Below, in pieces: positions 47,326-58,945 of a DNA stretch of 64,000 nt. Position 1 is the first letter of the stretch. Each line of letters starts with the position of its first letter. Made by a program: the position numbers and the translations under genes. This DNA is from Polydactylus sextarius (taxonomy: Eukaryota; Chordata; Actinopteri; Polynemidae), in NCBI GenBank assembly GCA_016801845.1, contig CM028918.1:19817001-19881000 (forward strand). Reading direction: 5' to 3'. The notes beneath the pieces were generated by a model. It saw nothing but the letters and a program-made list of their open reading frames with translations, searched no databases and had not been told where the DNA came from.

Positions 47326-48197
47326 AACTCAGAATAAGTTTTAGAGAGAATGTGTACAATAATATGTAATTAGTTTCTTAAACATACATAGATACATACG
47401 TGCATGAACATAATCCTGATACTCATATTGGCTTCCTTTGGTATGTTGATGATGGTTAATATTGACTGACGTGTTTACCGGGATCCACAGTATGATCAGT
47501 AAATCAAGGTCTTAAATTATTTAATGACTTGTCAGTGTCAATCCATTGTTTTCTATCTTAGTACAACGTTGTTACTAAATCTTGACTGAGGCACTAGATG
47601 ATCACTGTGTCATCTATGAGGAGTGACATCAAGCCCATATATTGTCTGGTTCCAACAAACGCTGCTTGATGTTTCACTCTGACTTTTGTGAATCACAAAG
47701 TCACAGAACGCAGCAAACATGACACAGACAGATGCAGAGACGCACCATCAGGTTCAGATAGACACACACAGAGACTCTACCACACGCACATCAATGTAAT
47801 GTTACTGTTTTTTGCCAAGTTCAAACCAAGCGAGGAGATAACACATGGGTTTACCTGATTACATCTGCTGTGACATTAGGAGGTGATGTTTCCTGACATG
47901 ATATGTGTAACGTGTTCACACGACCACCTGGTTCTGTTTGAGAGAAAAAAAAAGCATGTTGTCACTGATGGTGGACAATGTGAAACTGGTTCTCAATCAC
48001 CATCTCTTAAGTCATTCAAATGCCATCTTAAATACTAGTCCCTTAAATTTTTAAATTGAACTGTTGCTATAAAATACACTTGAAACAGTTTGTGTTTATT
48101 TTTCGGTACAGGAAAAGTATATGTAGTCTTTCGTATGTGAAAAACTGGACTTATTTGTGTTATTAAGTGTGTTCATGTTTGGTGTGTTCTCTTATAG

Positions 48198-48258
48198 GGA
48201 TGGACTGGAACTCCGCTGTAAAGCCATGTCCCTGCAGCCTCATCACAGCAGTTAACAC
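48198..48258 (+). CDS. Candidate internal exon of an unidentified plus-strand gene
   Basis: 61 bp between acceptor TGTTCTCTTATAG and a consensus-like donor AC|GTGAGT. In the only open frame it begins with two bases completing a Gly codon, reads MDWNSAVKPCPCSLITAVN and ends with two bases (AC). This entry phase fits the one-base overhang of the CpG-linked exon at 25672-25690, and the exit phase fits the candidate exon at 61025-61082. The protein is not recognised. Short open segments with splice-like borders arise by chance in 64 kb, so the exon needs transcript support. Confidence 0.35.
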
Positions 48259-48831
48259 GTGAGTATAAAGTTACGTAGCTGATATAATGGTTGCAAACCC
48301 TTGTTGTACATATGTATTTTAACAGTTTGTCATGATGAGGTGTAGGAGTTTGAACATGTTTTAGTAGATTACTACTTTCATTGATGCGATTATGGTACAT
48401 GTTTTATGCAGAATTTCAGACTTAAATTTGTTCATCCAGGATTTGTACCCTACCCCCTGACTCATTAATGCTCTGAGGAGTGCAGGATTTGAGGGCTTAT
48501 GTTTGACAGAGGATGTGCTCTACCAAAACTATATGAGTTAAAGAGTTGTCACTTGATGTTGTGGGTTTTTGAAGAGCTGCTGCTGCTCATGAGTCAGCAG
48601 AAGTAGACAGTGTAGTGTGTGCATGACTTTGGTTGAACCTGGTGAAGGAAAAGCTCTTAAAGGAAAAGATGAGCATGATCTGAGCAGGCAGGCAGGCAGT
48701 GAGGCAGCAGACTGAGGTCATCCACAAACAACGCAACTGAAGCTGGATGGACTCGTTTGTACACTTGTGGTGATGGAGATGTCAGATCTCCCCTTGTGTT
48801 CCCACTGGTCAGGTACAGCATTTGTTACTTT

Positions 48832-49070
48832 GTAAATGGTGAATAGACCACACTTCTATAGTGCTTTTCTAGTCATCTGTCACTACAGTTTTTGCCATTC
48901 ACCCGTTTCCACTCATTTGCTCAGTTCGCCTACGTAGTGGGCACTTTTTTTATCTAATCACATTCACACACTTCGATGGAGCGGCTATCAGAGGCAACAT
49001 GAGGTTCAGTATCTTGCCTGAGGATCTTCAGATTAGTGGAGGGCTCACTCTAGCTCCTTAGCCACAGTCC
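48832..49070 (+). repeat. Teleost dispersed repeat (AATGG-CATTTA family), second copy
   Basis: TAAATGGTGAATAGACCACA, TAGTGCTTTTCTAGTCATCT, CATTCACACACTTCGATGGA, GCGGCTATCAGAGGCAACAT, GAGGTTCAGTATCTTGCCTG and AGCTCCTTAGCCACAGTCCA follow the family order described at 18370-18605. Confidence 0.8.
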
Positions 49071-49479
49071 ACTTCTTCACCAACCAGCTGACAAATTTGA
49101 CTTAATGGATATAGTTGTACTATATACTCCTCTGTTTACTACATCTGTATTAGTATCTGTAACACTGATATTGGATCAGATTTTGTTTGACAAACAGGAG
49201 GTCTTCAGAACTTATCAAGCTGCTTTGTTGCTTGCTTGTTGCCTATTCTTGCTACAAAGCTACTGCAGGCTCTCTGATCATCTGACAGCTTTAGAGACAA
49301 AAGGAGGATGATGTGCTGAGATTGCCTGTGTTCCAGCAGAGCTCCAGAACTCATCCTGTAATGCACCACCAGTTGCCAATCCATTATTTATACCTTCTAC
49401 AAACATCAAAAAGGTTTTCTTGGCAAAGTGTCAAAGACTGATTATTGTATTTATGAGTATAAAGACATGGAATAAGGTG

Positions 49480-49690
49480 AGCATGGTGGTGTAATGCTCA
49501 GAGCAGAAACCTGAACCCAATGGGCGTCTTTGTCTGTGTGGATATCACATGTTCACCACATGTCTGAATGAGTTTTCTCCTGATTCCTCTCACAGTCCAA
49601 AGATATACAGGTAAAGTTCTGTATGTTGTGTATGTCAGGCCACTGACTGGTGACCTGTCCAGAGACTAGCCAGCCTCCCTCATCACAGTC
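49480..49690 (-). repeat. Teleost dispersed repeat (GGGCAAT family), reverse orientation
   Basis: GAGCATGGTGGTGTAATGCT, TTTTCTCCTGATTCCTCTCA, CAGTCCAAAGATATACAGGT and CACTGACTGGTGACCTGTCC are the antisense landmarks of the family (GCACGGTGGTGTAGTGG, GGTTTCCTCCCACAGTCCAA, ACATGCAGGT, GGCGACCTGTCC). Confidence 0.8.
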
Positions 49691-49699
49691 GACTTAAAA

Positions 49700-52600
49700 T
49701 GTTGCACTTTCTGTTAGTAAAGCCAGAACGCTGTACAGTCTTAAAGGGTTGTTCTAGGTTTGTCCTTTCCAGACACAGATCTTAACTATATAAATCCAAT
49801 TACATGCAGGGGTAAACAAAGAACAGAATTTATGCAGAAAGTGTTTGAAAATCTAATCAGATCATCTTCTCAATGTCCCCAATTTCCAGCACTAATTCCA
49901 TCAGTGTAACAGTGGTGCTATACATGTCATACTCACTCACTAATTAAGCTGCTAATTAAGTTACTGTCAGTGACTTGTCCTCATAATTAGTGTATGATTA
50001 ATTTTTTTCAGTAGTTCGAATTCTTTTTCCCAGGTAAAACATTTGAAGCAAGCATTTGATTAAGTGAACAATGGTCCATGCAACAGAAATTAATCAGTGA
50101 AAGTAATCAATATTCCTCTTACACAAAGAAAACATGTGGTATGACCCTGTTACTGATGGAATTTGGTCTCTATAGAAACAGGATCCCTGCGGAACCAGAG
50201 AACAGAAACCTGGCCACTGCAATATTGATCTGAGACATATTAAAACATTGCTTGAACAAGTAGAGATGCCCACTAATAACAATTATAATAAATGTTTTAA
50301 TCATAAAAACAGTGTTATGCGCTGCGACTGCACTGAGCAACCAACTAGATGATGTTACAGAGAGATGTAAGACTGTCATCAGTGCGTTTATGCGTGACCT
50401 CTTCTCCGGTGATGCCGGGACATGTTCAGTTGCAGTTCTAATAAAAACTAAAAAGTGGAAAGTATAAACAGAGTACAACCTCTTAGTTCAACCTTCAAAC
50501 CCTTAAATCACAGAATCACCAGCATTCCCCAACATACGTTAAAGTGTCTGATTATGAAGACTCTCTTTGACCACAGGAACTTATTAAAAAAAACCTGGAG
50601 TCTTTACTCCAACAGTAGATGGAGTAAACAGTAGATAGTAGACAGGCTGCAGCCTGCGTCTCTGCTCCATCTGTATCCAGCTAGAGTCTGTATGTAAAGA
50701 CATGCAGTAACAATATTTTCTGTTTCTGGTAAAACCAAGAAGCGAGGGGGGGACTTGATGCAGTGAGGTAGAGTGAGATAGATGCATAGGTGGAGTTGAC
50801 AGCATCACAGTGATGGTGGTGTTGTCACCATGCTCTTCATGTTCATGTTCTTCTACTGCTTTATTCAGCCGAGTGTATGTGAACAGTGTAACGCCAACAT
50901 TGTGCCATGCCACAGTGATGTAATATGAACAACGAGAACGGCCTTTTTCACTAGACGCATTGGAATGTTTGTTATGTTACAGCAAACAAACAACTTCCCC
51001 TCCACCATATTAGAGTATATTCGGTGTTAACGTGAACTAACGGTTTTCCTGGTAGTTCAACTATCATCATCCTGACTATACTCCAGGCAGAGGTTGTTTA
51101 TGCTGTAAGTGGCTGTTTTCTTGCAAGGCCATCAAATATTTTAGCTCATTTTGCATTTACATGACAGTAATTATGATTCAGTAGCAAATAGAGACTAAGA
51201 AGCTGCTATGGAGTGTTTGTGTTGGGTTTTACGAGTTTCATTTTGTGTGTGTGTGTGTCACCTCACAGCCTCGTGGATGGGACACATCAGATGTTTTTGT
51301 TCAGATGAACAAATTATCACCAGATCGATGATAGACGGATAGACAGTAGATAGATAGGAGGAGAACCTTGTGAGACAAATTTTATGTTGCACACTGTTAT
51401 CACACATCTATTAAATCACAAATTGGTTTTGCTTTTCTATCTCTGTGGTTGATTTTACAAATTTACGTTCTTCTATTCGTTCTGACATTTCTCATTTGCA
51501 TTGTGATTTCATGCGAGTTTCTTTTGCTCCTCATTTTTGTGAATCGTCTGCTCATGCTCAGAGCGCTCGTGGCTTCTTGTCCTTAATTTTGGAGTTTTGG
51601 TTAAGTTTATTGTGTTGCTGTGAGGGAGCTCTCAACTAACACGTCCATGCTGCTACACCACTCAAACACCTGCAGTTTTCACTTTTAAGCATTGTGTTGC
51701 ATCACAGGCCTGTTTAGGTGTAAGTTTTTTCATCCTACCCACTGCTCTGCTTCTCTCAGATATTTCAGTCCAGCCTGCCTTCAGTACCTGACACTTTTTT
51801 AAAGCTGGCTGGATCATCACATCCTTTACATCCTAACGGTCTCTCCCATAGAGCATTCATTCGTGCTGAGTTCACAAGGAGTAACTGCAGCCGTGTTAAG
51901 ACGTTTCTTACAGATCCATGTATCAAGCAGCAGTGCATTCAACTGAACACAACTAGAGTTTTAATGTCAGTTCCATATATACAAGGCATCACATGAGGAC
52001 ATGATGTAAGGGTTCAGCCATTATGCACTCGATGGTGTGTATACAGCTACAATAACAACATTGGTGAGCTCTCTCATCAGGTAGAATGGCCAGGGTTTAA
52101 TGATCACAAACCTCTCTCACACATGTCTTATCAGAGAGCAATGCTATCCTGTAAGCTCTGTCAAGACACAGTCCAACCAGCTTAATCAGTGTTTTCATTC
52201 AGCTGTTTCTTTGAGAGGAGACAGCAGTGTCTTATCTTGTGCAGGGTCGTCTGTAAACTGAGGGTGTCCAGTTTGTCGTCCAGAGAGTGGACATTTACCG
52301 GGAGTATGTATGATAAGGATGTTTATTTCTTGTTATCTGATTGTCTGTCATCTGATCAGCCAGGTGTGGTAAATCCTCACTCCAACACAGGCCTGAAGTG
52401 GCATGTAAATACCAAGCAGAAGGAGGAGAATCTCCTGCTGTGATGAATAAAAATGGCTCACCGTCTATGAAAATAGCCTCCAAGTGAAGACTGTGTGACT
52501 TCACACTGTGACATCTGTGCACCAACCTTTGTCAGCGTAGAGGCAGATTACACCTCCTCTCGTCTTCCTCATTAGCTTCATTACACCGTCCACATGGTGA

Positions 52601-53060
52601 AGAAGGATGTCTGGCAGATGTAATGAGTTCAGGATGTGTCAAGAGTTCTAGTGTAGAAAACAAAACTGTGAGAGATCTTAAAATGCAATAAACACACAAA
52701 AACAGGAAAACCACAAGAGAATGAAGTCCCGGGGCTGCCACAGTCCACGTCTTGAACTATATAAGTTAAATAGCATGTTATTACTGAGAAGGACACTGGT
52801 GCTGAAAAGTCAAGGGCAGTGAATACAGTTTAAATATTAAATGTCCTGTTGTCCCTGTTGTGTCTACAGCAGTTACAGCAGCTTTTCAAATGTTTTCTGA
52901 ATATTTAACCTCAAGCTGTGATGAGCTGAAATGATTCAGTGACCTTTGACCGGAAACATTGCAGGAATCCTCAACTCCTCATTTGTTGTTTCACCCTCAT
53001 TAACACAAAAACTTTAAAAAGTTACATAACAGTCACTTAGCGTAACTGATAACTTGTTGC
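49700..53060. other. No gene seen; short GT run
   Basis: A GT run lies at 51245-51258 and TAGA-type units near 51330-51355. No exon or recognised mobile element. Confidence 0.45.
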
Positions 53061-53078
53061 CCTGTCCTTACAGGTTTT

Positions 53079-53105
53079 CTTGTTTGTTTGTTTGTTTGTT
53101 TGTTG
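53079..53105. repeat. (TGTT)n microsatellite
   Basis: About six to seven TGTT units. Confidence 0.95.
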
Positions 53106-53164
53106 TGCAGAACCACTGAGTTTAAAATCAGCTTAGTTTCAAGCTATTGCATAATCTGGTAACT

Positions 53165-53250
53165 GTCTATACCTGTAGATTATTATACTCATTATCTATT
53201 ATTTAATTTCCCCATGGGGATCAATAATGTATTTCTGATCCCCGGTGTGT
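53165..53250 (+). mobile_element. LINE 3-prime-tail-like sequence
   Basis: TTTAATTTCCCCATGGGGAT followed by CAATAATGTATTTCTGATC closely resembles the terminal motif of fish CR1/Rex-type LINEs (TTTCCCCATGGGGATCAATA AAGTATTTCTGA). No coding region is attached upstream. Confidence 0.6.
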
Positions 53251-53259
53251 TGTATAAAC

Positions 53260-54410
53260 TCTGTCATTCTCAGTCTTGTTCCGGTAGCTCATATCCACCC
53301 AGGGAAGCTTGTGTAGCCTGAGGTCTAAGCCTGGGGACATTTGTCCACACTGATTTGACAACATCTTACAGAACTCAATTACAACAGCAGCATGTAAGAG
53401 TAATGTTAAACTACCTGTTTCTTTTTTTCACCTGCTGACCATGATTCTACTGAATGATACCAGATACTAGATAATTTAACATCTGAGCTTGTGATCACTG
53501 CTGTGAGGAGTAAAAAACAATTTGTGATTTCTGGAAGATATTACAATAACTTGAGTAACTCCACGTGTGTTAAGTGAAAGTGTATTTTTTTAACATGGCT
53601 GCATTTGGTAGGAACAAAGATACAGAGTAAACACCATTCTTCTTTTAAAAGGTCAAACAATATCATGCATCCTTTCCGTCGTTTCACATGAAACAGGGTG
53701 GGGTGGTCTCAAAAACATTTGTACATTGTGTACGCGAGTCCCCTCTAATACCAGAGTGACATGGAAACACCAGTTTAAGTTGGATAAGGTTAATCTCACT
53801 GACATGGTGATCTGTAAGTGGCCCGGGATTAACCTAGAATTAGGACCATGGCCTGATTAAACATCCAGGTTTCAGTGGTCAGTCATCAGTTGAGTTGCAT
53901 TTGCATATTTCACCACACTGATATCACAGTGTAGAACACATTTTACATACTAAATTCACCTCCAAGTATAACATAATGTTCCATTTCTACTGTTGTTGTA
54001 GTTGAGGTTTCTTAAGGAAATGATGCAGTACTGTAGATGAGGAGGAGGAAGATGGATGACACATGGACCAGGAAGAGATTCGGTCAATAAAAACAGTTTT
54101 TTCCACAAAACAAATACAGAAGTTTTGTCTTTGCAGAGTTGCACTTTAACTGTGATTAAGATAGACACATAGAAAATACTGATCTGACCACTGCTCAGTC
54201 ATCTTACGTCAAAACTGCTGACGATGCTGTAGATGAGTAGATGGTAATTTTCAAGGGAAGAGACTAAAAGCAATACCTGCCAGGACAGGTTTGAGATGTA
54301 CACGGGAGAGTTGTGAAAACCCCTTTGAGCTGCCAGATATAGGAGCGAGTGGCAGCATTGTCCTGTGTGTGGCCCAGCCAGTTCCCACGCAACAGAACCC
54401 CAAGCTGTTT
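53260..54410. other. No gene seen
   Basis: No recognisable exon. The part from about 54250 could be upstream piggyBac sequence too decayed to read. Confidence 0.4.
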
Positions 54411-54415
54411 GACAA

Positions 54416-54790
54416 ATGACTGAGGTGCACCGGCTGTTGTTCCACCCCATCAACATGAGTTTCATGACTGCCTGTCTGCTCCGCAACAGAGACTGTCACA
54501 AGAACAGAGGAACAGATGAGGCTTTGTACGTTCAAGTCACATCTCACAAAAGCACAAAAAATGGAAAGAGAGGTTTTCCCTGGAGGAGAAGAAGAGGACC
54601 CACTTCACCCATACCAGTTACTGATGTGTGTCTGGATGTCTCAGCCCATTGGATGTCGATAGATGAAAAGAAGAGGAGATGCAAAGGTAAAGGTACACCT
54701 AAAGCCAAGTGCTGCAAATGTCATGTCCACCTCTGTTTCACATCCAACAACAACTGTCAAAATGTGTACAAAATGTGCTTTACAAAAAAA
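54416..54790 (+). mobile_element. piggyBac-type transposase C-terminal fragment with Cys-rich domain
   Basis: An open frame of 168 codons runs from 54416 to 54922, of which about the first 125 look transposase-derived. HRLLFHPINMSFMTACLLRN resembles the block after the last catalytic Asp of piggyBac transposases (R-FFHLLDLA-VNAWILY). SIDEKKRRCKGKGTPKAKCC and KCHVHLCFTSNNNCQNVYK resemble the C-terminal zinc-binding domain (RCR-C---G-R--C-KC-VHLC---RNCF--YH). Five cysteines of that pattern remain in order. The catalytic DDD domain upstream is absent or unreadable; a stop lies just before 54416. The remaining residues to 54922 are probably read-through. Not a complete transposase. Confidence 0.75.
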
Positions 54791-55081
54791 ATAGAGAGAA
54801 CAAACAGGTCAACAGAGGACGTCATCTCCAAAACAAAGAAGATGAAATCAGTAAACACAAGATGGGTCTTGCTCTGTTACACATCAGGTGAGACACAGAG
54901 AGAGTGCCTTCTTTTAAATTAAATATACATTTCACAAGACCTTTCAGACAGGTGTGAGGACAGCACAGCAGCAATTGTATTTTTTCGGGACACTAAAAAA
55001 AACTCTCTGTCCCAGAAATTACTTTTTTTACTGCTGCTTTTAAACACAATGAAAATAAATGCACTGATTCAAATAGAAATA

Positions 55082-55385
55082 ATTCATCCATCCATTTTCT
55101 ACCCTTTTATCCGCACTCAGGGTCGTGCTGAGGCCTATCCCAGCTGCATACGGGCAAAGGCAGGGTACAGTAACCAGCTCGTCGCAGAGCCACGTACATA
55201 TACACAAACAACTATTAAATAAACAACTATTCGCACTCACATCCACACCTATGGGCAATCTGGTGTGCTCAAATCCACCTATCCCCAATGTTGCATGTTT
55301 TTGGCGGTGGGAGGAAACCTGAGCTCCCGTTGGAAACCCACGCAGACACGGGGAGAACATACAAATTCCACACAGGAAGACCCTG
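55082..55385 (+). repeat. Teleost dispersed repeat (GGGCAAT family), longest copy here
   Basis: TTCATCCATCCATTTTCTAC, GGTCGTGCTGAGGCCTATCC, GGGCAAAGGCAGGGTACAGT, CACATCCACACCTATGGGCA, GGCGGTGGGAGGAAACCTGA, CCCACGCAGACACGGGGAGA and ACATACAAATTCCACACAGG run in the consensus order with only small indels. This is the best preserved copy in the window. Confidence 0.92.
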
Positions 55386-55389
55386 CACA

Positions 55390-57060
55390 CAGCCTTTAAC
55401 ATTTAAAAAGTTAGCACTTTGTAACCCTGAGGGAAACAAACTAATATCTGGTGGGGGACCAGTTGGGACAGATTTTATGATTGATATCTATCAGGGACAC
55501 CCAAGCTCCCAAATATTAGTGGGTGAAATTTTCTCCTATAAAAAGACTTTTAAATGGTTTTGGTGTACAGTGATGTGTTGTTGAGACAAAACTACATTTG
55601 TATGAATGGTGTGAATGTGTTTAAGCTGTTAAGTGCACAGATGATGCTTATGTATGCTGATGTTCATTAATCCACAAAAGGCCAAAAAACAAATCTTCAG
55701 TCTCTCTGTAGTGAACATGATGGCTTCCAGCTGCTGCTCAGTCTGTGGTGTAGTACACAACTCAAGATCAAGAGAAACAGTACTACAGCCAAACACTTCA
55801 ACTGTCTGTCATTACAGCTCCACACCTGTACTGAGGCACAGAGGCCCATTAACAGGAGCAGAGGATAGAATCAGATCAGGCAAAGACCCAAACGTGTGTG
55901 TTTTAATCAGCGGACAGAGCGTGGGATTTTCACTCAGGTGACATGTCAGACATGTTCCTGTACCCGATGAGGCTAATGAGACCCTGTGATTTGATCTTCC
56001 CTCTCCACAGACGTAGATTTATTTAGCAACATAATTACAGTGCCGCTATTGCCATCTGCAATGCATAACATTTGGTGGATTGCTGACTCAATGCTGCCCG
56101 TGTGTGTGTGTATGTGTGTGTGTGTGTTAGTGCTGGCTAATAAGTTTGTCAGAGAGAGCTGAGCAGTGTTAATGTCTGTACCAGCACAGCTGCTTGATGA
56201 CTGTATGTGGCCTTGAAGAGACGGAGAGGTGGAGCTGTTTACAAAGCGAAGTTCTCCCTGGAAACCTTCAACCCTCTGTGCTGCAGCTGCACCTCAGTCA
56301 TCCACCGCCTGTAACTTCCACTTGAATCCTCATCTGCCTGTAACCTCAGTCACATCTTCTCAACCCTCACATTTGGTAAATGAAATGGCAGGGCCACACT
56401 GGTGTAAATTGCAGCCATGAGTGTAATGAAGACAGGGAGTTGGTGACTTGGGAAATTAAGTCCTGCTGATAGTTTGTACAACGTTTCATCAAAGAATCAT
56501 TATGCTTCACTCTAATTCTCCATTTGTAGCTGTTAGTGCTGTTATCACCATCTGGAACACACAGCCCCACAGCTGGAGTTTGAATGTGACTTTATTTACT
56601 GTGACACCATAGACATTTATAATAATTACATTGTTTTTTCCTTTAATGTTGATAATACTGGACAGTTTAAAGTGTCCATGCAGACATGTGTAGTGCACTT
56701 ATCGTTAGATTAAATATTTTTTTAAATGACCTCTGATGGTTCATCCAACAGCAATGACAGCAGCTTCTGTGACCATGTCTAAAACCTGTTTGACTGTAGT
56801 TTACACTCATTGACACAGAGCATTGGCCCAAGGTGGACAAGTCAGTTTCTAGATCTGCAGTAGACTCCTTCAGAGGTGGCAGAGGTGTTTCTTACCATGA
56901 TTATAACTATAACTTGTTAGATGTCCAGGTTATACCCCTGTACAGGCTGTCGGGACCAGCTCTTCTTCCAACAAGTTAAAGCTCTCAGCAGTGAAGGTGC
57001 TCACTAGCCACTGATTCTGAGGTTTGCTTAAGCTGGTGTGAGGAGATTCGCCTAGCTACT
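55390..57060. other. No gene seen; GT microsatellite
   Basis: A (GT)n run lies at 56101-56127. A frame near 55720-55941 beginning MMASSCCSVCGVVHNSRSRE superficially resembles a THAP-like start, but lacks the rest of such a domain. Confidence 0.45.
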
Positions 57061-57063
57061 TAC

Positions 57064-57145
57064 TGTACTCATCAAAGCACCTGTCCTGCTTGCTCTGATG
57101 CTGCCCCCGGCCAAGCAGCCCCGAGCCGTCGGACACATCAGCCAT
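57064..57145 (-). CDS. Candidate first coding exon, beginning MADVSDGSG
   Basis: ATG at 57145 on the minus strand (context CAGGCATGGC, with G at +4) opens 27 codons reading MADVSDGSGLLGRGQHQSKQ and DRCFDEY plus one base. They end at a consensus donor ACA|GTAAGT. The stretch is GC- and CpG-richer than its surroundings (GTGTCCGACGGCTCGGGGCT). TTAACAG just before the ATG could alternatively be an acceptor of an internal exon. A second frame is also open across the segment, and no protein is recognised, so support is limited. Confidence 0.25.
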
Positions 57146-57149
57146 GCCT

Positions 57150-58530
57150 GTTAACGACAGCTCTCCTCTAAACAATCTGTTTATATGCACAGTCTCTGAA
57201 TAACTGTCTGAGGAAGGATCAATAACACATTGTCTACAATTTCTATTTTAAATGCAAAGGGAAAAAGCAAGTATGGGAAAAGCAACCAGCTCAATAACAT
57301 TTCAATTATCGAATTAATTGCAAATCACTACTAACTCTATATGATTAAAATCAAGAACCGATGCTGATGGATGATTGTTGATGGTTTTTGGATGTGGAGG
57401 TGGAGGGATTCACAGCTTGGCCTTTGCTGGAGTCCTTTTAGTTCCTACTACAGCCCCAGACTTGAGGTAGGGTTAGGTCCAAGGTCCCAGAGCTTTACAC
57501 CAGTCTGAACGTATGGAGTCAGGTTGAGCTAAATCACTTCAATCAGGAAATAGAATGAGAATGTACAATTATGAAATGAAGTTTATTGACAGCACAAGAA
57601 TCTTTGGCGCTCAGACATGGCAGGATGTGGGAACCATGGAGGTGAAGATCAGAAGATCTTGCTTGTGATGATCTTTCCCCCCGGAGGCCTAGACACTGAT
57701 AGTGGTGGAGAAGGAGCTAGAGGATGAGTGTTGCCATGAAGAGGTCTTTGAAACAGTGGCTTGACTGGAGGGAGACTGGTAACCAGGTTAAGGTGGTGAA
57801 GGGGAGGTGGTGGGTCTTGCCGATGCACAATGCTGAAATTACAGCTGAATGAGAGCAGATAAATGACACTTAAATCCTTGTGACTTGAGATTGATTGGTT
57901 GAAACTGCCATGTCAGGTGATGATTGGATAAAGACAGGGCTGGCAGGTGTGTAAAGTGGATGCCCAGTCGGTAGTTCTGACTTAGTGTGTGTGTGCAGTG
58001 TGAAGATAGTCTTCCTGACTGAACTTTCGCTAAGCTCCATTTTGACAAATTGTAATCCATTGCTGGTTGGCAACTTTATTTGTTCCCTCTCCATCCTTTT
58101 CTTGATTTGGTCAGCAGATCTTCTCCGAAGCGATGTCTTAGATAGAAGTGTTGCGACGTGTTGCTGCAGCGACGTTGGTGGGATCTCAACCTTTTTGACA
58201 AAGTGACAACTACAACTATTAATGTAACTAACTAACCTAACTATAAACTTGGTGCTGTCAGCCTTAAACACATTAATCTATGCAATTAATATGGCTTAGA
58301 TAAACTCGTTAAAATAAAAACACACATACACACACACATACACACATACTCACACACACAAAAAGAAGAACACTACTTCATTAACTTAATCAACATCCCA
58401 GGAAATTACTTCCTGCAGAGCATATTTCTATACTAAAAATATTTCTACCACTACTAGTAATAATGATAATAATGATAATAATATAGCAGGTCAGAACTAC
58501 AGAAGGCACAAAGTCAAAGTTAATAAGGGT
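57150..58530. other. No gene seen; CA-rich microsatellite
   Basis: A CA/TACA tract lies at 58320-58360 and AATGAT/AATAAT units near 58460-58485. Open frames on both strands at 57870-58271 show no known domain. Confidence 0.5.
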
Positions 58531-58534
58531 TTCT

Positions 58535-58945
58535 GTCTTGTCTTGTGATCAGTCAATCAAATGCAGCATCAAGATCCAACAGGACAATTATAGAGACAAG
58601 TTCATTGTCTCAGACTAGACTGAAAAACTACAAACAGACTATTCCTGTGCAAATAATTACACCATTGTGTAGCAACAACCTTGTCATGGCTTTTGAAAAT
58701 AAAAGGTTTGATATGAGTCTATAATCTATAATTTGAGGGAACATCTGGGTCTATGAGGGGCTTTTTAAGTAAAGGTTTGAATACTGTGACTGTAAAAGCC
58801 TGTGGCATGTAGACTGTTACTAGGTGGATTGATCACTTCCAGGAGAAAAGTTCTAATTAAAAGAAAGGCCTTCAACTTGTCTTCAACAGAACAACAACTT
58901 GTCTAAGAGACAAGTTGTTGGTCTGGGAGAAGATCTTTCCCTCTG
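58535..58945 (+). repeat. Degraded high-copy teleost repeat (CAATTCAATT family), distal part
   Basis: GCAGCATCAAGATCCAACAG, GACAATTATAGAGACAAGTT, CATTGTCTCAGACTAGACTG, ACAGACTATTCCTGTGCAAA, GAGGGGCTTTTTAAGTAAAG, GTAAAAGCCTGTGGCATGTA and GGATTGATCACTTCCAGGAG follow the distal part of the same long fish repeat as 42060-42655. A perfect 13-bp hairpin (CAACAACTTGTCT, loop AAG) sits at 58892-58920 near its end. Confidence 0.8.

Noticed and set aside
55720..55941. THAP-like start (SSCCSVCGVVHNSRS)
   Set aside because: Cysteine spacing and the remaining ~70 residues do not fit a THAP domain.
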